From: an uncultured Clostridia bacterium
GTDB lineage: Bacteria > Bacillota > Clostridia > Christensenellales > CAG-917
Length of the DNA: 64,000 nucleotides
Reading direction: 5' to 3'
NCBI GenBank assembly: GCA_947589475.1
Contig: CANQBO010000004.1
Coordinates: 47,929 to 111,928 of the forward strand
Part shown: positions 40,490 to 50,953 of the stretch, piece after piece
How the letters are laid out: every line of letters starts with the position of its first letter
Numbering within the stretch: position 1 is the first letter of the stretch
Program-made: the position numbers and the translations under genes
Notes under the pieces: model-generated
Seen by the model: only the letters and a program-made list of their open reading frames with translations
Databases searched by the model: none
Told to the model about the DNA's origin: nothing

Positions 40490-42460
40490 ATGGCAAATCA
40501 AGATTACAAGGCGGGAGACATCCGCGTGCTGGAGGGGCTGGACGCCGTAAGAAAGCGTCCCGGCATGTACATCGGCACGACGGGCGCGAAGGGGATGCAC
40601 CACATTTTGTGGGAGATCATCGACAACAGCGTGGACGAGGTCGCAAACGGTTTCGGCGACACCGTGAAGATAGAACTTTTGGACGACAACGTCGCGCGCG
40701 TCACGGACAACGGACGCGGAGTCCCCGTGGACAAACATCCGAAGCTTAAGGTGAGCGGCGTCGAGGTGGTTTTTACGCAGTTGCATGCGGGCGCGAAGTT
40801 CGACAACGATCAATACAGTTTTTCGGGCGGTCTGCACGGCGTGGGAGCGTCTGTGACGAACGCGCTCAGCGAGTGGCTCAACGTCGAGGTCAAGCGCGAC
40901 GGAAATTTGTACAGGATAGAGTTTTATTCCCCTGAGATAGGTTCGAAGATAAAGAGCGGCGTCGTCAAGACTCCGCTGACCGTCGTAGGCAAGACGAAGG
41001 GCACGGGCACAATAGTCACTTTCAAGCCGGACGAGCGCGTTTTCGGCAAGGAAAAATTCGACTATGCCACGGTTGCGGAGCGCATGCGCGACGTAGCCTA
41101 TCTCAACAAGGGCATGACCATCGTCATAGACGACCTTCGTATGCCGCTTGACGGGGGCACGGACAGGCACGACGTATTCTGCTATAAGGGCGGCATCGCG
41201 GACTATGTGCAATATCTCAACGAGGGCAGGACGGTGCTCTACGACAAGCCGCTGTACGTGGAGGCGAAAGAGGACAAGTTCGAGGTGGAGGTGGCTATTC
41301 AGCACACCGAGGCGTACACCGAAAACATATATAGCTACGTCAACAACATTCCCACGGCGGAGGGCGGCACACATGAAGTCGGCTTCAAGAGCGCGGTGAC
41401 GAAGGTGTTCAACGACTACGCGCGCAAAAACGGCATACTCAAGGACAAGCAGGCAAACCTGCTCGGCGAGGACTTCAGGGAGGGCATGGTGGCGGTCATC
41501 ACCGTCAAGATGCAAAACGTGCAATTCGAGGGGCAGACCAAGGGCAAGCTGGGCAATCCCGAAGTGCGCCAAAAAGTGGAGAACCTCGTCAGCGAAAAGC
41601 TTGCCGAATTGCTGTTGCAGAGGGGATATAAGGCGACGGCGGAGAAGATAATCGCAAAGGCTATGGGCGCGGCAAAGACGAGGGAAGCGGCGAAGCGCGC
41701 AAAGGATTTGAGCCGTCAGCAGAACAAGTTGCAGGGGCTGAACCTCGTGGGCAAACTTGCAAGCTGTTCGGGCAAAAACGCCTCCATCAACGAGCTTTTC
41801 ATCGTGGAGGGCGACAGCGCGGGCGGCAGTGCGAAACAGGCGAGGGACAGATTTTTCCAAGCCATATTGCCGCTTAGAGGCAAGCCGCTCAACGTCGAGA
41901 AGGCGAGCCTTGAAAAGATACTCGCAAACGAGGAATTCGCGACGCTCATCAGCGCTTTGGGTACGGGCATAGACCCCGATTTCGACATCACGTCTTTGAG
42001 ATATGACAAGGTGATAATTTTGGCGGACGCCGATCAGGACGGCGCGCACATCAGAGCGCTTTTGCTCACTTTCTTTTTCAGATATATGCGACAACTCATC
42101 ACCGAGGGGCACGTGTACATCGGCATGCCCCCGCTTTACAGGTTGCAAAAGAAGGACGAGATACTCTATTGCTATGACGACGCGGCGCTTGTCGAGGGTC
42201 AGAAAAAGATGGGCAAAAACGCTTTGCTTCAGCGTTTTAAGGGCCTCGGCGAGATGAATCCCGAACAGCTTTGGGACACCACTATGGACCCCGCGAAGCG
42301 CACGCTCACCCGCGTGACCATCGACGACGCGGCGATGGCGGACAAGCGCATAACCATACTCATGGGCGACGACAGCAACATAAGAAAGGATTATATCTAC
42401 AAATATGCGGACTTCAACAAGGTGGACAGTTTCAAGATAGCGGGCAAAACGGACGAATGA
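40490..42460 (+). CDS. Type IIA topoisomerase subunit B (gyrase B/ParE)
   Basis: The 656-residue product is the ATPase/Toprim subunit. Visible: VLEGLDAVRKRPGMYIG, the ATP-binding EIIDNSVDEVANG and DNGRGVPVD, GGLHGVGASVTNAL, then the Toprim motifs IVEGDSAGGSAKQARDR, ISALGTGI and ILADADQDGAHIRALLLTFF, and RFKGLGEMNPEQLWDTTMD. The ATG at 40490 has AAAGG upstream. Whether this is gyrase or topoisomerase IV is not settled: the residues mix GyrB-like and ParE-like features (GKLGNPEVRQKVENLVSE is ParE-like). It is followed after 75 bp by the A subunit. If the genome has a second pair near dnaA, this one is the topoisomerase IV type. Confidence 0.9.
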   Translation: MANQDYKAGDIRVLEGLDAVRKRPGMYIGTTGAKGMHHILWEIIDNSVDEVANGFGDTVKIELLDDNVARVTDNGRGVPVDKHPKLKVSGVEVVFTQLHAGAKFDNDQYSFSGGLHGVGASVTNALSEWLNVEVKRDGNLYRIEFYSPEIGSKIKSGVVKTPLTVVGKTKGTGTIVTFKPDERVFGKEKFDYATVAERMRDVAYLNKGMTIVIDDLRMPLDGGTDRHDVFCYKGGIADYVQYLNEGRTVLYDKPLYVEAKEDKFEVEVAIQHTEAYTENIYSYVNNIPTAEGGTHEVGFKSAVTKVFNDYARKNGILKDKQANLLGEDFREGMVAVITVKMQNVQFEGQTKGKLGNPEVRQKVENLVSEKLAELLLQRGYKATAEKIIAKAMGAAKTREAAKRAKDLSRQQNKLQGLNLVGKLASCSGKNASINELFIVEGDSAGGSAKQARDRFFQAILPLRGKPLNVEKASLEKILANEEFATLISALGTGIDPDFDITSLRYDKVIILADADQDGAHIRALLLTFFFRYMRQLITEGHVYIGMPPLYRLQKKDEILYCYDDAALVEGQKKMGKNALLQRFKGLGEMNPEQLWDTTMDPAKRTLTRVTIDDAAMADKRITILMGDDSNIRKDYIYKYADFNKVDSFKIAGKTDE

Positions 42461-42535
42461 AAAGACATGGAAAATATTGTTTGAAATCGGCGAATAAAGC
42501 GTAAAACATAAAAGCGTAAGCTCGGGAAAAATATT

Positions 42536-44974
42536 ATGGCAAAGCAGAGACAGAAGGAAATAATCTACAATCAGACGGTGCTGGATACGGTGTTTGAAGA
42601 GGTCATGCACAACTCCATGATCCCGTACTCCGAAAACGTCATTTTGGACAGGGCGATACCGCGCGTGGAGGACGGACTCAAACCCGTTCAGCGCAGGGTG
42701 CTCTACAGCATGCACGAGATGGGGCTTACCCCCGACAAGCCGCACAAGAAATGCGCGCGCATTGTGGGCGATTGCCTCGGCAAGTATCACCCGCACGGCG
42801 ACAGTTCCGTGTACGGCGCGCTTGTCAGAATGGCGCAACCATTTGCTATGCGCATGACGCTTGTGGACGGACACGGCAATTTCGGCAGCGTGGACGGCGA
42901 CGGCGCGGCGGCGATGAGGTACACCGAGGCGAGGATGAGCGCGCTTGCGCTCGAACTGCTTCGCGACATAGACAAGGAAACGGTAGTGTGGCAACCAAAC
43001 TTCGACGACAGCCTCGAGGAGCCGAACACTCTTCCCGGGCGTTTTCCCAATCTTCTTGTCAACGGCGCGAACGGCATCGCGGTCGGACTTGCGACGAATA
43101 TTCCCACCCACAACATGGGCGAGTGCATAGACGCGGTCATCGCGCGCATAGACGACCCAAACATCACGACGGCGGAGCTTCTCAAAGTGTTTCACGGGCC
43201 CGACTTCCCGACGGGCGGCTTCGTCATACCCGTAGACAGCCTCGAAGAGATATACGGGACGGGCAAGGGGCGCATAAAGATTCGCTCCCGCCTGCACATA
43301 GAAAGCGACGACAACGGCAAGAAAAATATCGTCGTCACAGAGATGCCCTATCAAGTGTCCAAATCCGAACTGCTTGCGAGGATCGCAGACCTCAAAGAGG
43401 GCAACAAGGACCTGCTTGCGGGCATAAGCGAGATCGTGGACGAGTCGGACAAGATGGGCATGCGCGCCGTCATCAAGTGCAAGCGCGACGCTGACGTCAA
43501 CAAAATCATCGACTTCCTCTTCAAAAAGACGAACCTCGAGATAGGCTACTCGGTGAACATGGTCGCAATCGCAAACGGCAAGCCCGAACAGCTGAGTTTG
43601 AAGGCGTATCTCGACTATTATGTCGAATATCAGCGCACCGTCATCGTCAAGCGCACGACGTACGATCTTAAGGCGGCGAAGGCGAGGGCGGAGATCGTCG
43701 AAGGCTTGCTTATCGCGATACGCAACATAGACGAGGTCATCAAGATAATCAAGGAGTCCGAGACGACGGCGAAGGCGAAAGAGACTCTTCGCGCGCGGTT
43801 CGGACTCAGCGACGCGCAGGCGCAGGCGATACTCGATATGCGCCTCAAAAACCTCGCGAGGCTGGAAGTAGGAAAGCTCGAGGAGGAGCTTGCCGAGTTA
43901 AAGCGCAAGATCGCGCTGTACGAAAGCATACTTGCATCCAAAAAGAAACAGCTGGGCATCGTCAAAGAGGAGCTTTCAAAGATAAAGAAGGAGCAGTCCT
44001 CTCCGCGTATGACGGTCATCTTGAACGGGGACGAAGAGGAAAATTTCACCGCTCCCGACGAGGCGCAGGCGGTCGCATATCGCGACGGAGTCATAACCCT
44101 AAACTGCGACGGACAGCTGAGATTTATGTCGCAGAAGAGCTACTCTCTCGCAAGCAAGGATATGGGCGGACTACCAAAGGACGCTCTGCCCGTGCAGGCG
44201 CTTTCAGTCAACAACAAGGGCACGCTTTATGCCTTCACCAACTTCGGCACGCTCATCAAGCTTGACGTGGGCGCGCTCCCCGAAAAGAAATTCCGCGAAA
44301 AGCCCTTCAAAGTGGGCGCGGTGGATCAAGACGTGCAGACGGGCGAATTTGTCGTCAAGTTGCTCTTCTTCGAGGGGGCGCCCGAGGGCGAGTTGTTGCT
44401 GTTTACGCGAATGGGCGTCGTCAAGAGAGTGGAAACGGGCGAATTCTCATCTATGAGCAAGACGTACATCAAGGCGATAAATCTCGCGGACGGGGATGAA
44501 CTTATAGGCGCGGAGATCGTCGATGACGAGCAGAACGTGCTCGAAGTCACAAAGCAGGGACAGGTGCTCGTCTACAAGGCGACGGAAGTCCCGCTTCAGG
44601 GGCGCGGCGCCGCGGGCGTCAAGGGCGTCAAACTCAACGACGGCGACAGCGTGGCATTCGGCGGTCAGGCGTCCGACGAGGGCGAGATCATCGTCGTCAC
44701 CTCAAAGGGCTATGCCAAACGCGTGATAAGCGCGCTTATCGACCCCATGTCGCGCTATCTCAAGGGAATAAAGCTTGTGGAGCTTGCGGACGGAGCGGAA
44801 GTTTTCTATGTAGGCACGGTCAAGATGCCGTACGACCTCGCGTACGTATCTGGCGGGACGGTCGGCACCGTAAACACCGAGGCTATAAACATCGAGACGC
44901 GCACCACAAAGGGCAAACCTCTCTTTAAGGGTATTGCGGGCGTGGAACTTGTCGTGCCCCTCTATAAAGAATAA
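42536..44974 (+). CDS. Type IIA topoisomerase subunit A (gyrase A/ParC, divergent)
   Basis: The 812-residue product is the DNA-cleaving subunit: [44 protein letters not shown], the catalytic Tyr129 in [10 protein letters not shown], then a coiled-coil (about 420-500) and a C-terminal beta-propeller. The GyrA box that marks gyrase (QRRGGKG) is replaced by [10 protein letters not shown] at about residue 688. The N-terminal [20 protein letters not shown] is not the usual YAMSVI.RALPDVRDG form. These points favour a topoisomerase IV-type or divergent gyrase. There is no clear ribosome-binding site before the ATG. Confidence 0.88.
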   Translation: MAKQRQKEIIYNQTVLDTVFEEVMHNSMIPYSENVILDRAIPRVEDGLKPVQRRVLYSMHEMGLTPDKPHKKCARIVGDCLGKYHPHGDSSVYGALVRMAQPFAMRMTLVDGHGNFGSVDGDGAAAMRYTEARMSALALELLRDIDKETVVWQPNFDDSLEEPNTLPGRFPNLLVNGANGIAVGLATNIPTHNMGECIDAVIARIDDPNITTAELLKVFHGPDFPTGGFVIPVDSLEEIYGTGKGRIKIRSRLHIESDDNGKKNIVVTEMPYQVSKSELLARIADLKEGNKDLLAGISEIVDESDKMGMRAVIKCKRDADVNKIIDFLFKKTNLEIGYSVNMVAIANGKPEQLSLKAYLDYYVEYQRTVIVKRTTYDLKAAKARAEIVEGLLIAIRNIDEVIKIIKESETTAKAKETLRARFGLSDAQAQAILDMRLKNLARLEVGKLEEELAELKRKIALYESILASKKKQLGIVKEELSKIKKEQSSPRMTVILNGDEEENFTAPDEAQAVAYRDGVITLNCDGQLRFMSQKSYSLASKDMGGLPKDALPVQALSVNNKGTLYAFTNFGTLIKLDVGALPEKKFREKPFKVGAVDQDVQTGEFVVKLLFFEGAPEGELLLFTRMGVVKRVETGEFSSMSKTYIKAINLADGDELIGAEIVDDEQNVLEVTKQGQVLVYKATEVPLQGRGAAGVKGVKLNDGDSVAFGGQASDEGEIIVVTSKGYAKRVISALIDPMSRYLKGIKLVELADGAEVFYVGTVKMPYDLAYVSGGTVGTVNTEAINIETRTTKGKPLFKGIAGVELVVPLYKE

Positions 44975-45077
44975 ATAAAATGCGCGACGCGCAAGGCATA
45001 TGATCGCGCGCATAGCGAAGATATGACGATGCAAAGTCGAAACACATACATATATTTCTGAAAAAAGGACAACAACT

Positions 45078-46565
45078 ATGCACAAAATCGGTTTTGACAG
45101 CGAAATGTACATGCAAAAACAATCCGAGCATATTCTCGAGAGGATAAGCAACTTCGACAAGCTGTATCTCGAATTCGGCGGCAAGCTTTTCGACGACCTG
45201 CATGCGGCGCGAGTGCTCCCCGGCTTCGACAAGGCGGCGAAGATAAAACTTTTGCAAAAGCTGAAGGATAAGGCGGAACTTATCATCTGCGTCAATGCGG
45301 GCGCGATAGAGCGCAACAAGGTGCGCGCGGACTACGGCATCACCTATGGAAGCGAAGTGGAGCGCATGATCGACAACATCTCGGGCATGGGCATATACAT
45401 CAACTGCGTCGTCATCACGATGTTCACGGATCAGCAGAGCGCGATCGCATTCAAAAACAAGCTCGAAAACCGCGGAGTAAAGGTGTATATACATCGCCCG
45501 ACGAAGGGCTATCCGCACGAGATAGACACCATAGTTTCGGACGAGGGCTACGGTGCAAATCCGTACATCGAGACGTCGAGACCACTCGTTGTGCTCACCG
45601 CGCCCGGACCGGGAAGCGGAAAGCTCGCCACCTGCCTCAGCCAGCTCTATCACGAGCACAAGAGGGGAGTAGAGGCGGGATATGCGAAATTCGAGACCTT
45701 CCCCATATGGAATTTGCCTCTCAATCATCCCGTCAACGTCGCGTACGAGGCGGCGACGGCGGACCTCAAGGACGTCAACAAGGTTGACAACTTCCACCTC
45801 GAGGCGTATGGCAAGATCACCGTCAACTACAACAGAGACATCGAGGTTTTCCCCGTCGTGAGCAGTATACTCTCAAAGATAACGGGCAAGGAGTGCATAT
45901 ACAAGTCGCCCACTGATATGGGCGTCAATATGGCGGGATATTGCATCACCGACGACGAGGCGTGCAGAGAGGCGTCCAAACAGGAGGTGTTGCGCAGATA
46001 CTATAAGGCGCTTTGCGATCAAAAGCTGGGCGCGGCAAGCGAGGACACCGTGAGCAGGCTGGAGTTTTTGCTCTCAAAGCTGGGGATAAGCCCTATCGAC
46101 AGACCCGTCGTGGAAGCGGCGGCGAAGAAGAGCGAAAAAACGGGCGGAGCGGGCGCGATCGCTCTCGAGTTGCCAAACGGGAAGATCGTCACGGGAAAGA
46201 ACAGCGAGCGTATGAGCGCGGCGGCGGCTTGCATTTTCAACTCCGTAAAGGAGCTTGCGGGCATGCCGGACAGACAAAAACTAATATCGCCGTATGTCAT
46301 AGGTCCCATACTCGATTTGAAAACGAAGATACTTAAAGAAAATTCAAACAAGTTGACGCTTGAGGAGGCGTTGCTCGCGCTGTCCATATGCGCGGCGACG
46401 GACGCGAGCGCGGCAAGCGCGATAGAACAGCTTGCCTCTCTTCAGGGTTGCGAGGCGCACTCCACGCATATCCTCTCCAAAGCGGACGAAAATCCGCTGA
46501 GGAAGCTGGGGATAAATCTCTCCTGCACTCCCGAATTTTTGAGCGACAACCTGTATCTCGAATGA
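45078..46565 (+). CDS. DUF1846-family ATP-binding protein
   Basis: The 495-residue protein matches DUF1846: GFDSEMYMQKQSEHILERI at the N-terminus, FDKLYLEFGGKLFDDLHAARVLPGF, CVNAGAIERNKVRADYGITY, and LTAPGPGSGKLATCLSQLYHE, a P-loop-like motif. It is common in Firmicutes and structures exist, but its reaction is not defined in my knowledge. AAAAAGGA precedes the ATG. It follows the topoisomerase A subunit after about 100 bp and ends well before pepF, so it is probably a single-gene unit. Confidence 0.85.
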   Translation: MHKIGFDSEMYMQKQSEHILERISNFDKLYLEFGGKLFDDLHAARVLPGFDKAAKIKLLQKLKDKAELIICVNAGAIERNKVRADYGITYGSEVERMIDNISGMGIYINCVVITMFTDQQSAIAFKNKLENRGVKVYIHRPTKGYPHEIDTIVSDEGYGANPYIETSRPLVVLTAPGPGSGKLATCLSQLYHEHKRGVEAGYAKFETFPIWNLPLNHPVNVAYEAATADLKDVNKVDNFHLEAYGKITVNYNRDIEVFPVVSSILSKITGKECIYKSPTDMGVNMAGYCITDDEACREASKQEVLRRYYKALCDQKLGAASEDTVSRLEFLLSKLGISPIDRPVVEAAAKKSEKTGGAGAIALELPNGKIVTGKNSERMSAAAACIFNSVKELAGMPDRQKLISPYVIGPILDLKTKILKENSNKLTLEEALLALSICAATDASAASAIEQLASLQGCEAHSTHILSKADENPLRKLGINLSCTPEFLSDNLYLE

Positions 46566-46650
46566 CATGAAAACGAAAGTGATATAAGCTCAACGACATA
46601 AAAAATCGAATTTAAAATATGGAAATAAAGAAAATATAAGGAGGTCAAAT

Positions 46651-48435
46651 ATGACTGAACGCGAAAAAATAGATGAAAAATTCAAGTGGCATCTCGAAGA
46701 GATATTCAAGGACGATTCCGAGTGGGAAGAGCTGTTTTTTAAGTGCGACGAGAGACTGCCGCACATCGTCGAGTACAAGGGCACGCTGAAGGACAGGGAA
46801 AAGCTGTTTGATTGTTTGGAGTTTAGCACGCGCCTTTCGCATGATATAGGCAGACTGTATCAATATGCAAAGCTCCACCTAGACCTCGACACGAGAGAGG
46901 GCAGGTATCAGGGCATGACGAACAGGGCGGAGATGCTCATCGTGAGGTATTCGAGCCTCGCGTCCTTCATCGACCCCGAAGTTTCCGAACTGCCCATCGA
47001 GGAGTTGGAGGCGCTTTCAAAGTCCCCTAAATTTGCGGATTACGACGTGTATTTCAAAAACTTGATACGCAATAAGGACATCATCCTTTCCGAAAAAGAG
47101 GAGAAGATATTGGGCGAAGTCGGGCTGTTTGCGGGGACAAACGACGACGTGTTTACGATGTTCGACAATGCGGACATCAAGTTCAAGCCCGTCACGGACG
47201 AGCAGGGCGTAAAGCACGAAATGAGTCACGGCGCGTATGCCGTACTCTCCCAAAATCCCTCGCAAAAAGTGCGCAAAAAGGCGTTTGAAAGCATGTTCAC
47301 CGCCTACAAGGAGCACATCAACATGCTTGCGGCAAACTATGCGGGCAACGTCAAAAAGGATTGGTTCTTCGCGAAGGTCAGAGGGTTCAAAAGCTCGCTC
47401 GACTATGCTATGTATCTCGAAAACGTGCCGCCAACCTGCTACAAAAAGTTGCTGGACGCGGTCGGCGAGGGGCTGAAGCCGTTGCACAGGTATATCGCGC
47501 TCAGAAAGAAGGCGCTCGGCGTAAGCACGCTTAACATGTACGACCTCTATGTGCCCATTGTGCCGGAGCAGGAGCTGTCCATGCCATATGAGGAGGCAAA
47601 GGAGCTTGTCAAAAAAGCGCTTTCCGTCATGGGCGAAGAGTATGGCAAGGTGCTCGCGAGCGCGTTTGAAAACAACTGGATAGACGTCTACGAGACGAAG
47701 GGCAAGCAGTCGGGCGCGTATTCGTGGGGAATGTACGGGGTGCATCCTTTCGTGCTTTTGAACTACGTCCCGACGGTGCACGACGTGTTTACCATCGCGC
47801 ACGAGTTGGGGCACTCCATGCACAGCTACTATTCCAACCTTGCGCAACCCGAACAGAAGGCGGGATACGAGATATTCTGCGCGGAGATCGCCTCCACCGT
47901 CAACGAGGTGCTGTTGCTTAAATATCTGCTTAAGAGCGCTACGGGCGAGTTCAGAAAATATCTGCTCACCTATTATCTCGATATGTTCAGAATGACGCTG
48001 TTCAGACAGACGCAATTCAGCGAGTTCGAAGTCGCGGCGCACAGCCTCGTCGAAAGAGGGGAGCCTATCACCGCCGAGGCGCTCGGCGACATCTACTACG
48101 ACCTCAACAAGAAATATTACGGCAGGTCCATGAAACACAACGACCTCATTCGCTACGAGTGGTCGAGGATCCCGCACTTCTACAACAGCTTTTATGTGTA
48201 CAAGTATGCGACGGGCATCACGACGGCGGTGTCCATCGCCAACAATTTGTTGGAGCAGGGCGCGCCCTACTTCGAGAAGTACAAACAGTTCCTTTCCGCG
48301 GGCGGCAGTCTGCCTCCGCTTGACATCATACGTCTTGCGGACGTAGACCTCGAGAGCGACAAGCCCTATAAGCTTGCGATGAAGGAATTCGCGGACGCTT
48401 TGAAGGAGCTGGAGGAAATGTACAAGCAATGTTAA
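46651..48435 (+). CDS. pepF: Oligoendopeptidase F-type M3 metallopeptidase
   Basis: The 594-residue product has the zinc motif HELGH (384-388) in TIAHELGHSMHSYY, the M3 signature around it, and the third ligand Glu downstream in FCAEIASTVNE. The N-terminal part (EREKIDEKFKWHLEEIFKDD) is typical of oligoendopeptidase F, as is the ending (YKLAMKEFADALKELEEMY). It cuts short peptides in the cytoplasm. AAGGAGG precedes the ATG. Its last 7 bp overlap the next lipoprotein gene. Confidence 0.93.
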   Translation: MTEREKIDEKFKWHLEEIFKDDSEWEELFFKCDERLPHIVEYKGTLKDREKLFDCLEFSTRLSHDIGRLYQYAKLHLDLDTREGRYQGMTNRAEMLIVRYSSLASFIDPEVSELPIEELEALSKSPKFADYDVYFKNLIRNKDIILSEKEEKILGEVGLFAGTNDDVFTMFDNADIKFKPVTDEQGVKHEMSHGAYAVLSQNPSQKVRKKAFESMFTAYKEHINMLAANYAGNVKKDWFFAKVRGFKSSLDYAMYLENVPPTCYKKLLDAVGEGLKPLHRYIALRKKALGVSTLNMYDLYVPIVPEQELSMPYEEAKELVKKALSVMGEEYGKVLASAFENNWIDVYETKGKQSGAYSWGMYGVHPFVLLNYVPTVHDVFTIAHELGHSMHSYYSNLAQPEQKAGYEIFCAEIASTVNEVLLLKYLLKSATGEFRKYLLTYYLDMFRMTLFRQTQFSEFEVAAHSLVERGEPITAEALGDIYYDLNKKYYGRSMKHNDLIRYEWSRIPHFYNSFYVYKYATGITTAVSIANNLLEQGAPYFEKYKQFLSAGGSLPPLDIIRLADVDLESDKPYKLAMKEFADALKELEEMYKQC

Positions 48436-49112
48436 ATGTGCGGCGAAATTGCAGAAAAAGGGGTTTATGCGCGGTTTTTGCGGCGCTGATATGCCTCTTT
48501 ATGCTGTTTTCGCTTGCGGCTTGCAATGAAAACAAGAGCGTATCCGCCGTGAGATACGGACTGTATCTCGCGGGCGCGGACTATGACGACGAGACGCTTG
48601 TCGTCACCGCGTACGTGTCCGTCTCGGGCACGGAAGAACAGAGGCTCGAAGGCGTCGTTTTAAAAGGGCAAAGGACATTCGAAAGCGAAGGACTTTTTTA
48701 CAACAGAATCGAAATTTCCGTATCTCTCGACGTGCCCGCCATATACGACGCGGTCAAGGAAAGAGTCGCGCTTGTCCGTCCCGCACCCGACGACGGGGAC
48801 GGCTCGGATAAGAGCGTGCAATATCAAAGCTTGCAAGTCGCGATGAGATATGCTACTATATATAAGTCTGTCGTGACAAACGGCGCGCGACGTCCGAGCG
48901 GGAGCGGATATGTGGATATATTGCCGCTTGAGGGCGAGGGCGCGCAGGAGTTCAAAATATCACAGCGCGCACAGAACTCCGCAAATCAGTACACATTGCT
49001 CGTGGCGGCGGGAATAGCGCTGTTTGCCGCGATCATGGGCGTATATATCGCATATTTGCACAGAAAAGAGAAGGCTTTGCCTCAAGAGGGGACCTATGCC
49101 GAGAAAGAATGA
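48429..49112 (+). CDS. Lipoprotein with a C-terminal membrane helix, unknown function
   Basis: The first 32 residues are basic then hydrophobic, with lipobox LAAC, so the product is probably a lipoprotein. The middle (about 40-185) is soluble. A second hydrophobic segment lies near the C-terminus (YTLLVAAGIALFAAIMGVYIAY, about 190-211) and is followed by a basic tail, so both ends would sit at the membrane. No family recognised. The start overlaps pepF by 7 bp and GGAGGAA lies inside pepF. The end overlaps dnaB by 17 bp. Confidence 0.7.
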   Translation: MLNVRRNCRKRGLCAVFAALICLFMLFSLAACNENKSVSAVRYGLYLAGADYDDETLVVTAYVSVSGTEEQRLEGVVLKGQRTFESEGLFYNRIEISVSLDVPAIYDAVKERVALVRPAPDDGDGSDKSVQYQSLQVAMRYATIYKSVVTNGARRPSGSGYVDILPLEGEGAQEFKISQRAQNSANQYTLLVAAGIALFAAIMGVYIAYLHRKEKALPQEGTYAEKE

Positions 49113-50820
49113 AGAAAAAAAGATCACAAGGGCTATGCCCGCAAACGTCGAGGCCGAACAAGCTGTGCTCGGCTCCATTCTCATCGACAACCGCGCCGCG
49201 GACGACCTCATCCCGCGCCTTAGGGCGGACGACTTTTTCATCGAGAAGCACCGCGTCATCTTGGAGGCGATGCGCGGCTTGCACGATAAGAGCAGTCCCA
49301 TAGACATCGTCACGGTCGCGGACGCTTTGGAAGTGCAGGGCAAGTTGGACGAGATAGGCTCCGTCGCCTACTTGAGCGAGCTTGCCGAGAGCGTGCTGTC
49401 CTCCGCAAACGGCGGCTACTATGCCGATCTGTTGCGCAGGGACGGCCTCATCCGCAGGGTCATAAACGCGGGCAACGAGATCGTCAAGGCGGGATACGGG
49501 TCAGAAGAGGGGCTGGACGCGCTTGCGGAGGCGGAAAGGCTCGTATATCAAATTTCGGACGAAAATTCCGAGAAGACGCTTGTCAAGGGCGAAGTCGCGT
49601 TTGCGGAGGCGATGAACAGCATACAGGACGCGCAGATAGGCAACAGACCGCAAAATATTGTCAATACGCATTTCGCGCAATTCGACAAGAGCACGAAGGG
49701 GCTGAAGCCGGGCGAACTTATCATACTCGCGGCGCGACCGGGCGTAGGCAAGACGGCATTTGCGCTAAACGTCGCGGTCAACGTTGCCCTCGGGGGCAAG
49801 ACGGTTGCCATATTCTCTATGGAAATGGACGCGCCCCTCATCGCAAAGCGTATGCTCGCATACGAATCTCGCGTCACTTTTGACGAGATGGACAGCTTGG
49901 GCGGTCTCAAGGGCGACGCGAGCGGCAAGCTTATGGCGGCTTTCAGGCGGCTGTCCGAGGCAAAGATCTTCATAGACGACTATAGACAGAACACTCCCGG
50001 CGACATACTCTCTAAGTGTCGCAGGCTAAAGCGGGAGCATGGGCTGGACCTCGTCATCGTAGACTATTTGCAACTCATGAAGGGCGGCGCGTCCAAAGGC
50101 TATGAGTCAAGGCAGATCGAAGTCAGCGAGATGTCGCGTATGATGAAGATCTATGCGGGCGAGCTTAGCGTGCCCATTTTGACGCTCTGCCAGATGTCGC
50201 GCGGCGCGGTACAGCGCAAGGAAGAACCTCAACTTTCCGACTTGAGGGAGTCCGGCTCTATCGAGCAGGACGCGGACGTTGTCATGTTTTTGCACAATCC
50301 GTCAAGCTACAACGAGGCGCTTCCCGAAAATCAAATACAGTTGCTCATAAGGAAGAACAGAAACGGTCCGCTCAAGGATATTTTGCTTGAGTGGGAAGGC
50401 GACACCACGACGTTCAGAGAGTTCCCCGAAGGCACGGATGCGGGCGGGACAGCTGTGCAATATCGACCGCCTCAAAAACAGAGCGCGCCCGCCGCGTCTC
50501 AAAATTCGGCGCAGTCGAAAGCGCAGAAAAACGAGGACGATGCAGACGCAAGACAGGACGAGTCCGCCACGCCTCCTCCCGACGACAGCATCGCTCCGCC
50601 CGACGAGTATGACGCTCCCGCAGAGGACAAACACGACGACGGTTTCAAGGCATTCGGAGATATGGAAGAGGGACTCAGCGAAGTGCACGAGGCTCCCGCA
50701 TTCGAGGGAGAGGAATTCGACGAGTTTGTCGAGGACGAGGACGAATATACGGATATGTTCGGCGACGGGGACGATCCCTCGGACGACGACGCGGGCGGAG
50801 ACGGATCTATAGGATATTGA
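49096..50820 (+). CDS. dnaB: Replicative DNA helicase DnaB with long acidic tail
   Basis: The ring helicase of the replication fork. The start is 49096 (MPRKNEEKKITRAMPANVEA), with GAGGGG upstream. N-terminal domain: AEQAVLGSILID and DDFFIEKHRVI. RecA-like domain: Walker A RPGVGKTAFALN (about 215-226), LVIVDYLQLM for Walker B, and SDLRESGSIEQDADVVMFLH. The conserved core ends near residue 441 (LEWEGDTTTFREF). About 130 further residues follow, at first Gln/Ser/Ala-rich, then strongly acidic (EEFDEFVEDEDEYTDMFGDG). Usual length is about 440-460, so the tail is an addition. Confidence 0.95.
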   Translation: MPRKNEEKKITRAMPANVEAEQAVLGSILIDNRAADDLIPRLRADDFFIEKHRVILEAMRGLHDKSSPIDIVTVADALEVQGKLDEIGSVAYLSELAESVLSSANGGYYADLLRRDGLIRRVINAGNEIVKAGYGSEEGLDALAEAERLVYQISDENSEKTLVKGEVAFAEAMNSIQDAQIGNRPQNIVNTHFAQFDKSTKGLKPGELIILAARPGVGKTAFALNVAVNVALGGKTVAIFSMEMDAPLIAKRMLAYESRVTFDEMDSLGGLKGDASGKLMAAFRRLSEAKIFIDDYRQNTPGDILSKCRRLKREHGLDLVIVDYLQLMKGGASKGYESRQIEVSEMSRMMKIYAGELSVPILTLCQMSRGAVQRKEEPQLSDLRESGSIEQDADVVMFLHNPSSYNEALPENQIQLLIRKNRNGPLKDILLEWEGDTTTFREFPEGTDAGGTAVQYRPPQKQSAPAASQNSAQSKAQKNEDDADARQDESATPPPDDSIAPPDEYDAPAEDKHDDGFKAFGDMEEGLSEVHEAPAFEGEEFDEFVEDEDEYTDMFGDGDDPSDDDAGGDGSIGY

Positions 50821-50890
50821 CAAAAACGCGAGTTCATCATCATAAAATGTATCCGTAAAATCGCGATATTGCGATAAAAAAGCAGGACAT

Positions 50891-50920
50891 ATGCGGCGCA
50901 TGCCAGTGCGCCGCTTTTGC
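50891..50920 (+). terminator. Terminator after dnaB
   Basis: GCGGCGCA and TGCGCCGC form an 8-bp stem, extended by the flanking ATGC/GCAT, with a short TTTT at the side. Confidence 0.6.
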
Positions 50921-50947
50921 ATATTATCGGCGGTCTCCTCATAAAAT
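50919..50947 (+). promoter_or_regulatory. SigE-type sporulation promoter before yqfC
   Basis: GCATATT (50919-50925), 14-bp spacer, CATAAAAT (50940-50947). This fits the SigE consensus as I know it (KMATATT, 14-15 bp, CATACAHT) with one mismatch. yqfC-yqfD are mother-cell genes under SigE in B. subtilis. The -10 box ends 6 bp before the ATG, so the transcript would be leaderless. Confidence 0.6.
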
Positions 50948-50953
50948 TTTTGT

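Noticed and set aside
40478-43354. Very long open frame on the minus strand opposite the topoisomerase genes
   Set aside because: It lies in the shadow of two certain genes, has a His/Arg/Val-rich composition typical of antisense translation, and has no ribosome-binding site or family signature.
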